Source: Novosphingobium nitrogenifigens DSM 19370
GTDB taxonomy: Bacteria; Pseudomonadota; Alphaproteobacteria; Sphingomonadales; Sphingomonadaceae
Assembly: GCF_000192575.1 (NCBI RefSeq)
Contig: NZ_GL876926.1
Location: 957,929-1,021,928 of the forward strand
Direction of reading: 5' to 3'
Length of the DNA stretch: 64,000 bases
Made by a program: the position numbers and the translations under genes. Every line of letters starts with the position of its first letter. Within the stretch, counting starts at the first letter, position 1. The notes below the pieces were generated by a model, which ran no database searches, was not told the origin of the DNA, and saw only the letters and a program-made list of their open reading frames with translations. Shown here one piece after another: positions 32,582 to 41,509 of this stretch.

Positions 32582-33712
32582 ATGACCGACACGCCGGACC
32601 AGTCCCACACGCCCGCCGAGCAGAAAACTGCCCGTCGTCGCCTGCTTGCCCGCGCGGGGATCGTCGCGCTGGTCATAGGCGGAGGCCTGGGCATCTATGC
32701 CTATGTCGGCTACCTCAATCACGGCCAGTACGTGCAGTCGACCGATGACGCCTATGTGAAAGCCGACGGCATCACGATCAGTTCCAAGCTGTCAGGCTAT
32801 GTCACGGCACTCAAGGTCGCGGACAACCAGGCGGTCAAGGCCGGGGACCTGCTGGTTCAGGTCGACCCCACCGATTATCGCATCCGCCTTGCCCAGACCA
32901 ACGCGCAGGAAGACGTGGCCCGCGCCGGACAGGCAACGTCCGAAGCGGCCGTGACCGAAGCCGAAGCCGGTGTCGAGCAGGCTTCGGCCGCTCTTGCCAC
33001 GGCCCAGCGCGACCTTGCCTTCTATAGCGGCGAAGTGGCGCGCTATCGCCCGCTCGTCGCCTCGGGATCGGAACCCAAACAGACGCTCGACCAGTACATT
33101 TCCAACCGGGACAAGGCCGCAGCCCAGGTCGCGGCGCAGAAAGCCGCCGTCGACGCCGCGAAGGGCAAGCTCGCCTCCGCGCAAGCCCAGTTGGGTCAGG
33201 CCGCCTCGCAGATCGAGGCCGCCGCCGCGCAAAAGGATTCGGCCAAGACTGACCTCGGCTTCACCCGCATCCTCGCCCCCATCGGCGGCACCGTTGCATC
33301 CTCATCGGTCCGGCTTGGCCAGTTCGTCCAGCCCGGACAGCGGCTGATGACGCTGGTCCCGGTTCAGGCGATCTATGTCGAGGCCAATTACAAGGAAACC
33401 CAGATCGGCCTGATGCGTCCGGGCCAGCCTGTCACGATGGAAGTCGATGCCCTGCCCGGCGTCGAGTTCCACGGCACCGTCGCCAGCATCACGCCGGGAA
33501 CGGGCGCCAACTTCTCGTTGGTGCCGCCCCAGAATGCCACCGGCAACTTCACCAAGATCGTGCAACGAGTGCCGGTGCGCATCCACATCGACGCGGGACC
33601 GGAAGCACGCCGCGTGCTGGTCCCCGGCCTGTCGATCAAGGTCGATGTCGATACGTCGTCGGCCAAGGGTGCGATCCGCCAGATCCGCACCGAACAGAAG
33701 CAGGACCGGTAA
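32582..33712 (+). CDS. EmrA-type efflux periplasmic adaptor (HlyD family)
   Basis: The 376-residue protein has one N-terminal membrane helix (about residues 24-45), the EmrA-like sequence QSTDDAYVKADGITISSKLSGYV, and a long alanine-rich coiled-coil hairpin (about 95-225). A beta-barrel with GQFVQPGQRLMTLVP follows. It would bridge the inner-membrane EmrB-like pump and the NodT-like outer-membrane channel. Three genes follow each other without gaps (emrA stop TAA adjoins emrB ATG). Confidence 0.92.
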   Translation: MTDTPDQSHTPAEQKTARRRLLARAGIVALVIGGGLGIYAYVGYLNHGQYVQSTDDAYVKADGITISSKLSGYVTALKVADNQAVKAGDLLVQVDPTDYRIRLAQTNAQEDVARAGQATSEAAVTEAEAGVEQASAALATAQRDLAFYSGEVARYRPLVASGSEPKQTLDQYISNRDKAAAQVAAQKAAVDAAKGKLASAQAQLGQAASQIEAAAAQKDSAKTDLGFTRILAPIGGTVASSSVRLGQFVQPGQRLMTLVPVQAIYVEANYKETQIGLMRPGQPVTMEVDALPGVEFHGTVASITPGTGANFSLVPPQNATGNFTKIVQRVPVRIHIDAGPEARRVLVPGLSIKVDVDTSSAKGAIRQIRTEQKQDR

Positions 33713-35296
33713 ATGAGCGCCGGGAAAGGCGCGGCTGCCGCCCCTCCTCCGCCGCATAACCCCGACAAGGCGGATCTGACCGCGTGGCTGGCCGTGATCG
33801 CCGGGGCCATCGGCGCCCTCATGGCGACGCTCGACATCTCGATCGTCAATTCCGCACTTCCGACCATTCAGGGGGAAATCGGCGCATCCTCGACCGAGGG
33901 AACGTGGATCGCGACGTCCTATCTGGTCGCGGAAATCATCATCATTCCCCTGACCGGCTGGCTTGAGCGAGTGTTCGGCCTGCGCCGTTTCCTGCTGGTC
34001 ATGGCCTGCCTGTTCACCCTGTTCTCGATTGCCTGCGGCCTGGCCTCGACGTTGCCCGAGATGATCGCCGGGCGCGTCGGACAAGGCTTTACCGGCGGGG
34101 CGATGATCCCGACCGGCATGACCATCATCGCCACCCGCCTGCCTCGTCCGCAACAACCGGTCGGCACCGCGCTGTTCGGATCGACACTGATCATGGGGCC
34201 GGTGCTGGGACCGCTGCTGGGTGGTTGGCTGACCGAGAACTACAGCTGGCATTACGCCTTCTTCATCAACATTCCGGTCTGCATCGTGCTGATGATCTTC
34301 CTGATCGTCGGCCTCAAGCACCAGAAAATGCAGCTGGAAGAACTGCTCCACGCCGATTGGCTGGGCATTCTGGGCATGGCGGCAGGGCTTGGCGGCCTCA
34401 CCATCGTGCTGGAGGAAGGCAATCGCGAGCAGTGGTTCGAATCCACGCTGATCTGGCGTCTGAGCGCGGTAACCGCCGCAGGCTTCATCATGATCGGCCT
34501 GGGACAGGTCTTTGCCAAACGGCCGGTCGTCCGGCTTGCCCTGCTGCGCAACCGGGCCTTTGCCGCCGTCTTCGTGCTCGGCCTGGTGGTCGGCTCGGTG
34601 CTTTACGGCACGTCCTATGTCATTCCGCAGTTTCTGGCGGCAATCGCAGGATACAATGCACAGCAATCGGGTGGGATCGTGTTCCTGTCGGGCATTCCGG
34701 CCGCGATGATGATGCCGCTGTTTCCCATTCTGGTCGCAAAATTCGACTTGCGTGCGGTCGTCGCGACCGGCCTTCTGCTGATGGCGGCCTCGTGCTGGTT
34801 CGACACGACACTGACCGCGCAATCGGACGGATCGGAATTCGTGATCTCGCAATTGCTGCGCGGACTGGGTCAGGCGCTGTCGATGCTGTTCCTCAACCAG
34901 GCCGCGATCGCCAGCGTGAAACCCAACGAAGCAGGTGACGCCTCGGGCCTGTTCAATGCCGCACGCAACCTCGGCGGTTCGATCGCGCTCGCTCTCCTTG
35001 CCACCTTGCAGGAACGCCGCGTCGAATTTCACCACTGGACGATCTACAGCGCGATGCCTGCCAACGATGTCGGCATTCAGGATTGGGTCGCCAGCGAGAC
35101 CGCGAAGTTCGGAACCGGGTTCGAAGCTGTCGACGGCGCAATCCGCTCGATCGATTCGACCGTTCTGCGCGAGGCCATGGTGATGAGTTTCAGCGATGAA
35201 TTCACCGCCCTCGCCGTTGCGATCGTGATTGTCGTTCCGCTTGTCCTGCTCCTGCGCCCACTTCCCAAGGGCCCTCAGAAGATGGCGATGCACTGA
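33713..35296 (+). CDS. EmrB/DHA2-type MFS multidrug efflux pump
   Basis: The 527-residue protein has 14 predicted membrane helices, as in DHA2 drug:H+ antiporters. Motifs include LDISIVNSALPTIQGEIGAS in helix 1, WIATSYLVAEII, the motif C-like segment GPVLGPLLGGWLTENYSWHYAFFINIPV, and GDASGLFNAARNLGGSIALALLAT. It exports hydrophobic toxic compounds with its adaptor and outer-membrane partners. The stop overlaps the nodT-like start (TGATG). Confidence 0.93.
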   Translation: MSAGKGAAAAPPPPHNPDKADLTAWLAVIAGAIGALMATLDISIVNSALPTIQGEIGASSTEGTWIATSYLVAEIIIIPLTGWLERVFGLRRFLLVMACLFTLFSIACGLASTLPEMIAGRVGQGFTGGAMIPTGMTIIATRLPRPQQPVGTALFGSTLIMGPVLGPLLGGWLTENYSWHYAFFINIPVCIVLMIFLIVGLKHQKMQLEELLHADWLGILGMAAGLGGLTIVLEEGNREQWFESTLIWRLSAVTAAGFIMIGLGQVFAKRPVVRLALLRNRAFAAVFVLGLVVGSVLYGTSYVIPQFLAAIAGYNAQQSGGIVFLSGIPAAMMMPLFPILVAKFDLRAVVATGLLLMAASCWFDTTLTAQSDGSEFVISQLLRGLGQALSMLFLNQAAIASVKPNEAGDASGLFNAARNLGGSIALALLATLQERRVEFHHWTIYSAMPANDVGIQDWVASETAKFGTGFEAVDGAIRSIDSTVLREAMVMSFSDEFTALAVAIVIVVPLVLLLRPLPKGPQKMAMH

Positions 35297-36732
35297 TGTC
35301 CGCTTCCCTTACCCCGCGCTTTCGGAGCGGCCTTTCCCTCGCTGCTCTCGCTCTCCTTCTCGCCGGATGTACAGTCGGGCCGGATTACCATGGCGTGCCC
35401 GCCGTCGCGCCCAATGCGGCGCAACGCACCACGTTCCTGCGCGCACCTGACGCAACCGCCGCCACCGCGCCTTCGGCCCAATGGTGGGAAGCCCTCGGCG
35501 ACCCCATACTCGACGATCTGGTGGCCAAGGCGTTGAGCGGATCGCCCACGCTGGCCGCAGCCCAGGCGCGGATCACGCAGGCCCGCGCCAATCTTGCCGC
35601 GACCAATGCCGCCTTCACGCCCAAGGCCAATGTCGGCGCATCGGCAGCCGAAGTCGCCCTGCCGGGCGCCTTCACCAACGACAAATCGCGGCTGTCGAAG
35701 CAGATCTACGCCGAGAATTTCGACGCATCGTGGGAACTCGACTTGTTCGGTGCCAATCGCCGTCGGTCCGAAGCCGCACGCGACCGCATGGACGCCGCCC
35801 AAGCCTCTGCAGCCGACGCGGCGGTCTCGCTCTCCGCCGAAGTCGTGCGGACTTATGCCGAGCTGCGCGTGGCGCAGGCGCATGCCACCCTGCTGGACAA
35901 ACAGGTCGATCTCGACCGCCGCCTGCTCGATCATGCGACGCAGCGGTTCAAGCTGGGCACGGTCGGATCCCAGGATGTCGACGAAGCAAAGAGCGCGCTC
36001 GCCCAGAGCGAAAGCGACACGAGCGACACCGGTGCCCAAATCACGGTTCTGGCCGACCAATTGGCCGTGCTGATCGGGCGCGAACCGGGAGCTCTCGACG
36101 ACCTTGTCGCCCATCCTGCCCCGCCACTCCATGTCCCGAGCACGGTCGCCATCGGCGATCCCGCGCGCCTGCTGCGCAGCCGCCCCGACATTCGCGTGGC
36201 CGAACGGCAGGTTGCTGCCGCCAATGCCGATGTTGGCGCCCACATCGCCGACCGTTTTCCCAAGGTCACGTTCACCGGCATTCTCGGCCTTGGCGGAACC
36301 AGCGTGGGCGACGCGTTCAACCCCGGCAGCCTCGTCGCGCTGGCGATGCCCCAGATCAAGTGGAACATCCTCGACGGCGGCCGCACGGTCGCGCTCAAGC
36401 GCAATGCCCGCGGCGCCCTTGTCGAGGCCGAGGCGAAATATCGCGGCACCGTCCTCGACGCGCTCGAGGACGCGGAAGCCTCGCTCACCCGCTTTGGCAG
36501 TCAGCGCATCGCGCTGGCGAAGGCCGCCGAGTCGCGCGAGGCTGCCGAACACCTTGCCGGGCTCCAGGTCCAGCGCGCCCAGGGCGGAACGCTTTCGCGT
36601 GCCGATGCCCTCAAGGCCGAGCGACAGGCCCTGCGTGCAAAAATGGCTGAAATTTCCGCAGGCGGCACTTTGACCAGCGATTTCGTCGCCGTCGAAAAGG
36701 CCCTGGGCCTTGGCTGGGAGGCGCAGAAATGA
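35296..36732 (+). CDS. NodT-family outer membrane efflux lipoprotein
   Basis: A 478-residue TolC-like channel. The signal peptide ends in the lipobox LLAGC (Cys25), followed by TVGPDYHGVP, the usual NodT start. It contains two outer-membrane-efflux repeats with the conserved WWEALGDP.LDDLV, ASWELDLFG and RSRPDIRVAERQVAAANADVG. It completes the EmrAB-NodT tripartite pump. Confidence 0.93.
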   Translation: MSASLTPRFRSGLSLAALALLLAGCTVGPDYHGVPAVAPNAAQRTTFLRAPDATAATAPSAQWWEALGDPILDDLVAKALSGSPTLAAAQARITQARANLAATNAAFTPKANVGASAAEVALPGAFTNDKSRLSKQIYAENFDASWELDLFGANRRRSEAARDRMDAAQASAADAAVSLSAEVVRTYAELRVAQAHATLLDKQVDLDRRLLDHATQRFKLGTVGSQDVDEAKSALAQSESDTSDTGAQITVLADQLAVLIGREPGALDDLVAHPAPPLHVPSTVAIGDPARLLRSRPDIRVAERQVAAANADVGAHIADRFPKVTFTGILGLGGTSVGDAFNPGSLVALAMPQIKWNILDGGRTVALKRNARGALVEAEAKYRGTVLDALEDAEASLTRFGSQRIALAKAAESREAAEHLAGLQVQRAQGGTLSRADALKAERQALRAKMAEISAGGTLTSDFVAVEKALGLGWEAQK

Positions 36733-36885
36733 GCCGTTTTCGTTCCGTTTATAGCCTCTTGACCACGCCGAAATTTCAGGCACTTTTCTATTCCTATAAG
36801 CCATTAAGGCATAAGGATGGGAAGGATGAACTGGGTCTCGAACCTGGGCCGGCGTTTCTTGCAGGCCTATTCGGAGGGGCTTGCC

Positions 36886-37023
36886 ATGAGCTGCCCCATG
36901 AGCTTCACGCCGGACGACATGCCGGCTGCCATCGACTTGCCGCAGGATAATATCCGTGCATCCCTGCGATCGGAATTCCGGCAAACCGGACTCGGCGAAC
37001 TCGGCAGCACGCTTCGGCATTGA
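36886..37023 (+). CDS. Possible leader peptide overlapping the tetR start
   Basis: A 45-codon frame starting MSCPMSFTPDDMPAAIDLP has a strong GGAGG 8 bases before its ATG and overlaps the tetR GTG start by about 68 bp in another frame. No homology is recognised. It may be a coupling leader for tetR or may be fortuitous. Confidence 0.25.
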   Translation: MSCPMSFTPDDMPAAIDLPQDNIRASLRSEFRQTGLGELGSTLRH

Positions 37024-37744
37024 ACCGACCGTAAGCAAAGCCCCGCACCATCCCGACGAACTCTCGGCCGACCACAATCCCGCCGACGAGAGCACGGACG
37101 ACCCCCATGTCGCATCTGGCGTGCGACGGGGCCGTCCGTCAGTCGCGGAAGCCGAAGCCCTTTCAGGCAAGATCCTCGACGCCAGTTGGGAAGTATTGCT
37201 AACCGCAGGCTTTGAAAACTTCACGTTCGACCGCGTTGCCCGTCATGCCCATATCGGGAAAGCGACAATCTATTCGCGCTTTGCAGGCAAGGCCGAGCTG
37301 ATGGAAGCGCTCTTGCGCCACCGGATCGGTCGCAAAGCGAACATGATCGAACAACCCGGTAGCGAATATACGATCGAGGAGGCCTTTTGCATCAAGGCCG
37401 CCAACACCATCAAGATGCTGTTCTCGCCCGACGGCGTCCTGCTCGAACGCCTGATCGACTGGCTCGACCAGGAAGCGGGCGACCATCACCCCAACATGCG
37501 CGGCATGGCCTATCGCAACGCGATCGAGACGATCACCCGTTCACTCGAAACCGGTCTGCGCGGCAGTGGCATCATCGTTGCGGACGTCGCCCAGACCGCC
37601 CGTTTCTGGCTCGAAGGCCTGATCGGTCATGCCCGTCTTGCCGGGACAGAGGGTGCGTCGTCTCCATCCGAGATCGAACGCTGGGCGCAGGCCTATTCAC
37701 GCTTCTTTTTCGCCGGGCTCCGCGCGACGTCCGTGCCGGGCTGA
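36956..37744 (+). CDS. TetR/AcrR-family regulator
   Basis: The helix-turn-helix is ENFTFDRVARHAHIGKATIYSRFAGKAELMEALL (about residues 86-119 of a 262-residue translation). The residues before RRGRPSVAEAEAL are polar and unlike a TetR domain, so the true start may be inside; GTG codons at 36956 and 37121 are both possible. It follows the efflux operon in the same direction and shares a sequence block with the emrA promoter, so it most likely represses the pump genes and itself. Confidence 0.82.
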   Translation: MHPCDRNSGKPDSANSAARFGIEPTVSKAPHHPDELSADHNPADESTDDPHVASGVRRGRPSVAEAEALSGKILDASWEVLLTAGFENFTFDRVARHAHIGKATIYSRFAGKAELMEALLRHRIGRKANMIEQPGSEYTIEEAFCIKAANTIKMLFSPDGVLLERLIDWLDQEAGDHHPNMRGMAYRNAIETITRSLETGLRGSGIIVADVAQTARFWLEGLIGHARLAGTEGASSPSEIERWAQAYSRFFFAGLRATSVPG

Positions 37745-37831
37745 AGGCGGTTCGTCGATCGCGGATTGGGAGTGTCATGCGTCCGGCCTAACACGGGGCA
37801 ACGCATCCGCTTATCAGGAGGAAGCCACTTC

Positions 37832-38665
37832 ATGGCACCCAACAGTCCGTGGCAGAATGCCCGCAATCCCATGCTGGCCGACGACGTCGATTTCGCGATC
37901 AAGGGCCACGACCTGCAATTCGTCGAGATCGAGCTCGATCCCGGCGAAAGCGCTGTGGGTGAAGCCGGAGCGATGGTGTGGAAAGACGCCTCCGTCGAAA
38001 TGACGACCGTCTTCGGCGACGGGTCCGAAGCGGCCGACAATGGTTTTATGGGTAAGCTGCTGGGTGCGGGGAAACGCCTGCTGACCGGAGCGACGCTGTT
38101 CACCACGGTCTTTACCCATCGCGGCACCGGCAAAGCACGCGTCGCGTTCGGCGCGCCCATTCCCGGCACTGTCCTTCCCCTTCGTCTTGCCGACCTGGGC
38201 GGAACGCTGATCTGTCAGAAGGACAGCTTCCTCTGCGCGGCGCGAGGCGTTTCCATTGGCATCGCGTTTCAGAAACGGATCATGACCGGCCTGTTCGGCG
38301 GTGACGGCTTCGTTATGCAGCGGCTGGACGGCGACGGCTGGGTCTTCGTTCAGATGGGCGGCACCCTGATCGAGCGCGAACTGGCGCCAGGCGAACAGAT
38401 CCACGTCGACACCGGCTGCCTTGCCGCCTTCACGCCCTCGGTCGATTTCGACGTGCAGGCCGCAGGCGGGGTCAAGACCATGCTGTTTGGTGGCGAAGGC
38501 GTGTTTCTGGCTCGTCTGACCGGCCCCGGCAAAGTCTGGATCCAGTCGCTGCCCTTCTCGCGCCTTGCCGGACGGATGCTTGCCGCCGCCGTTCCGGGAG
38601 GCGGTGACCGACGCGGCGAAGGCGGAGCCTTTGGCGCCTTCACCGATTTCATCGAACGCAGTTGA
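37832..38665 (+). CDS. AIM24-family (TIGR00266) protein
   Basis: The 277-residue protein is all-beta and contains the family features VEIELDPGESAVGEAGAMVWKD, ICQKDSFLCAARGVSIGI and GEQIHVDTGCLAAFTPSVDFDV. Bacterial members are of unknown function; the mitochondrial homologue AIM24 is linked to respiratory chain and cristae organisation. No export signal is seen. The ATG has AGGAGG 10 bases upstream. It lies 87 bp after tetR and could be read from the same promoter. Confidence 0.82.
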   Translation: MAPNSPWQNARNPMLADDVDFAIKGHDLQFVEIELDPGESAVGEAGAMVWKDASVEMTTVFGDGSEAADNGFMGKLLGAGKRLLTGATLFTTVFTHRGTGKARVAFGAPIPGTVLPLRLADLGGTLICQKDSFLCAARGVSIGIAFQKRIMTGLFGGDGFVMQRLDGDGWVFVQMGGTLIERELAPGEQIHVDTGCLAAFTPSVDFDVQAAGGVKTMLFGGEGVFLARLTGPGKVWIQSLPFSRLAGRMLAAAVPGGGDRRGEGGAFGAFTDFIERS

Positions 38666-38671
38666 ACGGTT

Positions 38672-38699
38672 GGCGCGGGAGCGATCGTGCTCCCGCGCC
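38672..38699. terminator. Hairpin between AIM24-family gene and TonB receptor gene
   Basis: GGCGCGGGAGC and GCTCCCGCGCC form a perfect 11-bp stem with a 6-base loop in the 43-bp gap between two converging stops. T runs are short. Confidence 0.65.
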
Positions 38700-38708
38700 T
38701 TCACGCCA

Positions 38709-41159
38709 TCAGAACGAAGCGCGCACCGTCGCGCCGTAAGTCCGCGGATCGCCGAGCTGTCCGACGATCAGGCCGGTATTGCCCGACGCTACCGACAGCT
38801 GTTCGAAATAATTGGTGCCAAAGGCATTACGCACCCAGCCATAGATGTCGAAGCCATGATCGGTGCGGAAACCGATACGGAAATTGGTCAGCGTATAGCC
38901 GTCAACCCAGGTATAGGCCGAAGGCGACGGGTTCGACGAGAATGCCGAACGATAGCTGCCGTCGACACCGGCATAGACTTCGCCGCTCTTGCCGAAAACG
39001 CTCGCCGGAAGATTACCTTCGGCGCCATAGGACAAGGTCAGCTTCGACACGCCCGGCAAGCGCTGTCCGGAAATGTCGCACGAAGTCGGGCTGACGCCGC
39101 CTGCGGTTCCCGCCGGAGAAGCCGTCGCCCCGCTGCTGCCGCCCGAAAGTTCAGGCGGGCACGGCGCATTGGTGAACCGGACATATTTGGCATCGTTGTA
39201 GGCGCCGTTGAAATAGGCGTTGATGCGCGAGGACGGACGCACCGACAGGTCCCATTCGAAGCCTTGCACCCGCACCAGACCGGCATTGGCGACATAGCCG
39301 CGCAGCGCGCTTTGCTGCCCGTTGTTGACGCTCGCCTGATAGTTGTGAATTTCGGTGCGATAAGCGTCGAGGTTGAAGGTCACTCGACGGCCGAGGAACT
39401 GCGTCTTCACCCCGGCTTCGAAATGATCGACCGCTTCGGGCAGGACCGTCGCGTATTGCAGGAGCGGCGCCCCGCTAGAATCAGCGGGCACCCCGTTGAG
39501 ATTGACCCCGCCCGACTTGAACGTGTGCGCATAAGATCCATAAGTGTGGATGTCGCGCGTCACGGCATAGCTCGCCGTCACGTCGTACGAGAAATTCCAG
39601 GCGCTGTAGCGCGCATCGAACTGCTCGGGCGCCAGCTGCGACAGCTGATCGAGTTCAGCCGCGGTGTTGTTCGCGGAAAACTGAACCGAATTACCCGCCG
39701 CATTGGTCACGGTCGAATTGTAATGGCCGCTCTTCCAGTCATAGTTCAGACGCAGGCCGGGCTGGATCGACAGCTTGTCGGTGACTTTCCAGGTCAGCTG
39801 ACCGTAAAGCGCCGCACTGGCGTTATCGAGCGCGATGTTGTTGGTCGAAGTCAGCCCGTCGAGGCAATTGGTGTTGTAGCAGGCACTGGCCGAAGTCGTT
39901 GGCTTGAGCAACCACTTGCTGGCCGCCGAACCCTGTACCTGCAAGCCCTGCGTACGCACCTGCTGGTAAAAGCCAAAAGCGCCGACGGTGAAATCGATCC
40001 GCTTGCCTTCATGGGCCAGGCGTACTTCCTCGCTGTACTGATGCTGCTGCGACGGGTTCTGCGACACCGTGGTGATCGGCAAGCCGAGGTAATCGCGATC
40101 GCTCGACGGATCCCAGTGCCAGAAACGCCACCCGGTGATCGACGTCACCTTGCCGAGGCCGGTGTCGATTTCGGCCTTGAGCGAAAGACCGCCGCTTTCG
40201 TTGAGCGCGCGAAGCGGGGTATCGAGATCGGCGATCCGGTCGAACGGATTGGTGCTGGGCACCGTATAGCCGAGCGTCGAGGCGAGCTGTGCATACTGAC
40301 GGTTTGCCGCCCTTTGCGTCGTTCCGACACGGGCATAGACAAGGCCGCAGCATTCCGGGTTCTGACGGCTCCAGTCGCCCGACAGCGTGAATTTCACACT
40401 GTCGCTCGGCTTCCACAGCACTTGCGCGCGGCCGCCGATGTTGTTCTGGCCATTGATCGAATGGCCGGTTGCCTGATTGTAGACGGTGCCGTTGCGATTG
40501 GTCGACGACAGCGCGAAACGGACGGCGACCTTGTCGCTCAGCGGGCCGGAGACCGCGCCCTTGAACTGGTTGAACCCGTAATTGCCGACGCTGGCTTCGG
40601 CACGGGCGGAAAAGTCGAACGTGGGCGCGCGGGTCGTGATGTCCACCGCGCCCGCCGTCGTGTTCTTGCCATAGAGCGTACCCTGCGGCCCGCGCAGCAC
40701 TTCCACCCGATCGACGTCGAGGAAGTCAAACGTCGCCGATGCAACGCGCGCATAATAGACGTCGTCGACATAGATGCCGACGCCTTGCTCGATACCGTCA
40801 TTGGTCAGGCCCAGCGGCGATCCGAGTCCGCGAATGTTGAGCGAGGTGTTGCGCGGGTTCTGCGAATAGAATTGCAGCGTCGGCGTCAGCTGCTGGATGC
40901 GGCCGATGTTGAAACTGCCCGTGCGGTCGATGTGTTCGCCGCTCAGAACCGACAGCGAGATCGGCACCGCCTGCGAGGTTTCCGCGCGATGGCGGGCCGT
41001 AACGAGGATGATGCCGCCGTCCCCTTCGTCAGCGGCCGCAGAGGTCGTGGCGGCCGTCGCAGCCTGAGGCGCCGCATCCGCCGACGCGGCCATCGCGGGC
41101 GCGGCGGCGACCAGCGCGAGCGGTGCGACACCGATGAGAAGCAGCTTGGAATTGGGCAT
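38709..41159 (-). CDS. TonB-dependent outer membrane receptor
   Basis: The 816-residue precursor has a signal peptide ending APAMA near residue 25 and a TonB-box-like GGIILVTARHRAE. The plug domain has LNIRGLGSPLG, VEVLRGPQGTLYGKNTTAGAVDITTR, and a 22-strand-type barrel ends in ...YGATVRASF with terminal Phe. It is the kind used by sphingomonads for carbohydrates, aromatics or siderophores; the ligand is unknown. The chosen ATG fits the signal peptide and has AGAGGA upstream. It is a single gene with a 350-bp upstream region shared with ppk. Confidence 0.92.
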   Translation of the reverse strand: MPNSKLLLIGVAPLALVAAAPAMAASADAAPQAATAATTSAAADEGDGGIILVTARHRAETSQAVPISLSVLSGEHIDRTGSFNIGRIQQLTPTLQFYSQNPRNTSLNIRGLGSPLGLTNDGIEQGVGIYVDDVYYARVASATFDFLDVDRVEVLRGPQGTLYGKNTTAGAVDITTRAPTFDFSARAEASVGNYGFNQFKGAVSGPLSDKVAVRFALSSTNRNGTVYNQATGHSINGQNNIGGRAQVLWKPSDSVKFTLSGDWSRQNPECCGLVYARVGTTQRAANRQYAQLASTLGYTVPSTNPFDRIADLDTPLRALNESGGLSLKAEIDTGLGKVTSITGWRFWHWDPSSDRDYLGLPITTVSQNPSQQHQYSEEVRLAHEGKRIDFTVGAFGFYQQVRTQGLQVQGSAASKWLLKPTTSASACYNTNCLDGLTSTNNIALDNASAALYGQLTWKVTDKLSIQPGLRLNYDWKSGHYNSTVTNAAGNSVQFSANNTAAELDQLSQLAPEQFDARYSAWNFSYDVTASYAVTRDIHTYGSYAHTFKSGGVNLNGVPADSSGAPLLQYATVLPEAVDHFEAGVKTQFLGRRVTFNLDAYRTEIHNYQASVNNGQQSALRGYVANAGLVRVQGFEWDLSVRPSSRINAYFNGAYNDAKYVRFTNAPCPPELSGGSSGATASPAGTAGGVSPTSCDISGQRLPGVSKLTLSYGAEGNLPASVFGKSGEVYAGVDGSYRSAFSSNPSPSAYTWVDGYTLTNFRIGFRTDHGFDIYGWVRNAFGTNYFEQLSVASGNTGLIVGQLGDPRTYGATVRASF

Positions 41160-41509
41160 CAGACATTCCTCTTGAGCCGCACGGCAACGATCCGCAGCGA
41201 CATAGCTATGACGAACGATTTTCAGGAAACGGCCCGATCCTCTGGCGAAACCCTTCGGAATTACGGCTTTTCCCCGCCGTTTTCCCGACCCGATCCCGCC
41301 GCGAGACCCTCCCTGTCCCCCGAAACGCACAGCCATTCTTATACTCTACTTTTAAAGTAGAAATAGAAGGAGTTCTTTGCGCGGACAAAGCGTCGCTTTC
41401 GCGCCCGGAGCAACCATCTGTTGAGGAGCCATTTATCGGTCTTGCCAGCACGCCCTGCCGGTGTGCAAAAGTCGCACAGGATGTAATTCGGGAGTCATCA
41501 AGGCTGACC
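41160..41509. other. Divergent region between TonB receptor and ppk
   Basis: No gene is supported in these 350 bp. A 17-bp near-perfect palindrome lies at 41345-41361. I see no clear PHO box, although polyphosphate genes are often phosphate-regulated. Confidence 0.5.
41345..41361. promoter_or_regulatory. Palindrome between TonB receptor and ppk genes
   Basis: TCTACTTTTAAAGTAGA is an 8-bp inverted repeat around one base, about 185 bp upstream of the receptor start and about 150 bp upstream of ppk. It lies in an unusually AT-rich spot. It may be an operator for either gene. Confidence 0.45.

Noticed and set aside
38565..41360. 931-codon plus-strand frame opposite the TonB receptor
   Set aside because: Antisense shadow; the minus-strand receptor has a signal peptide, plug and barrel motifs.
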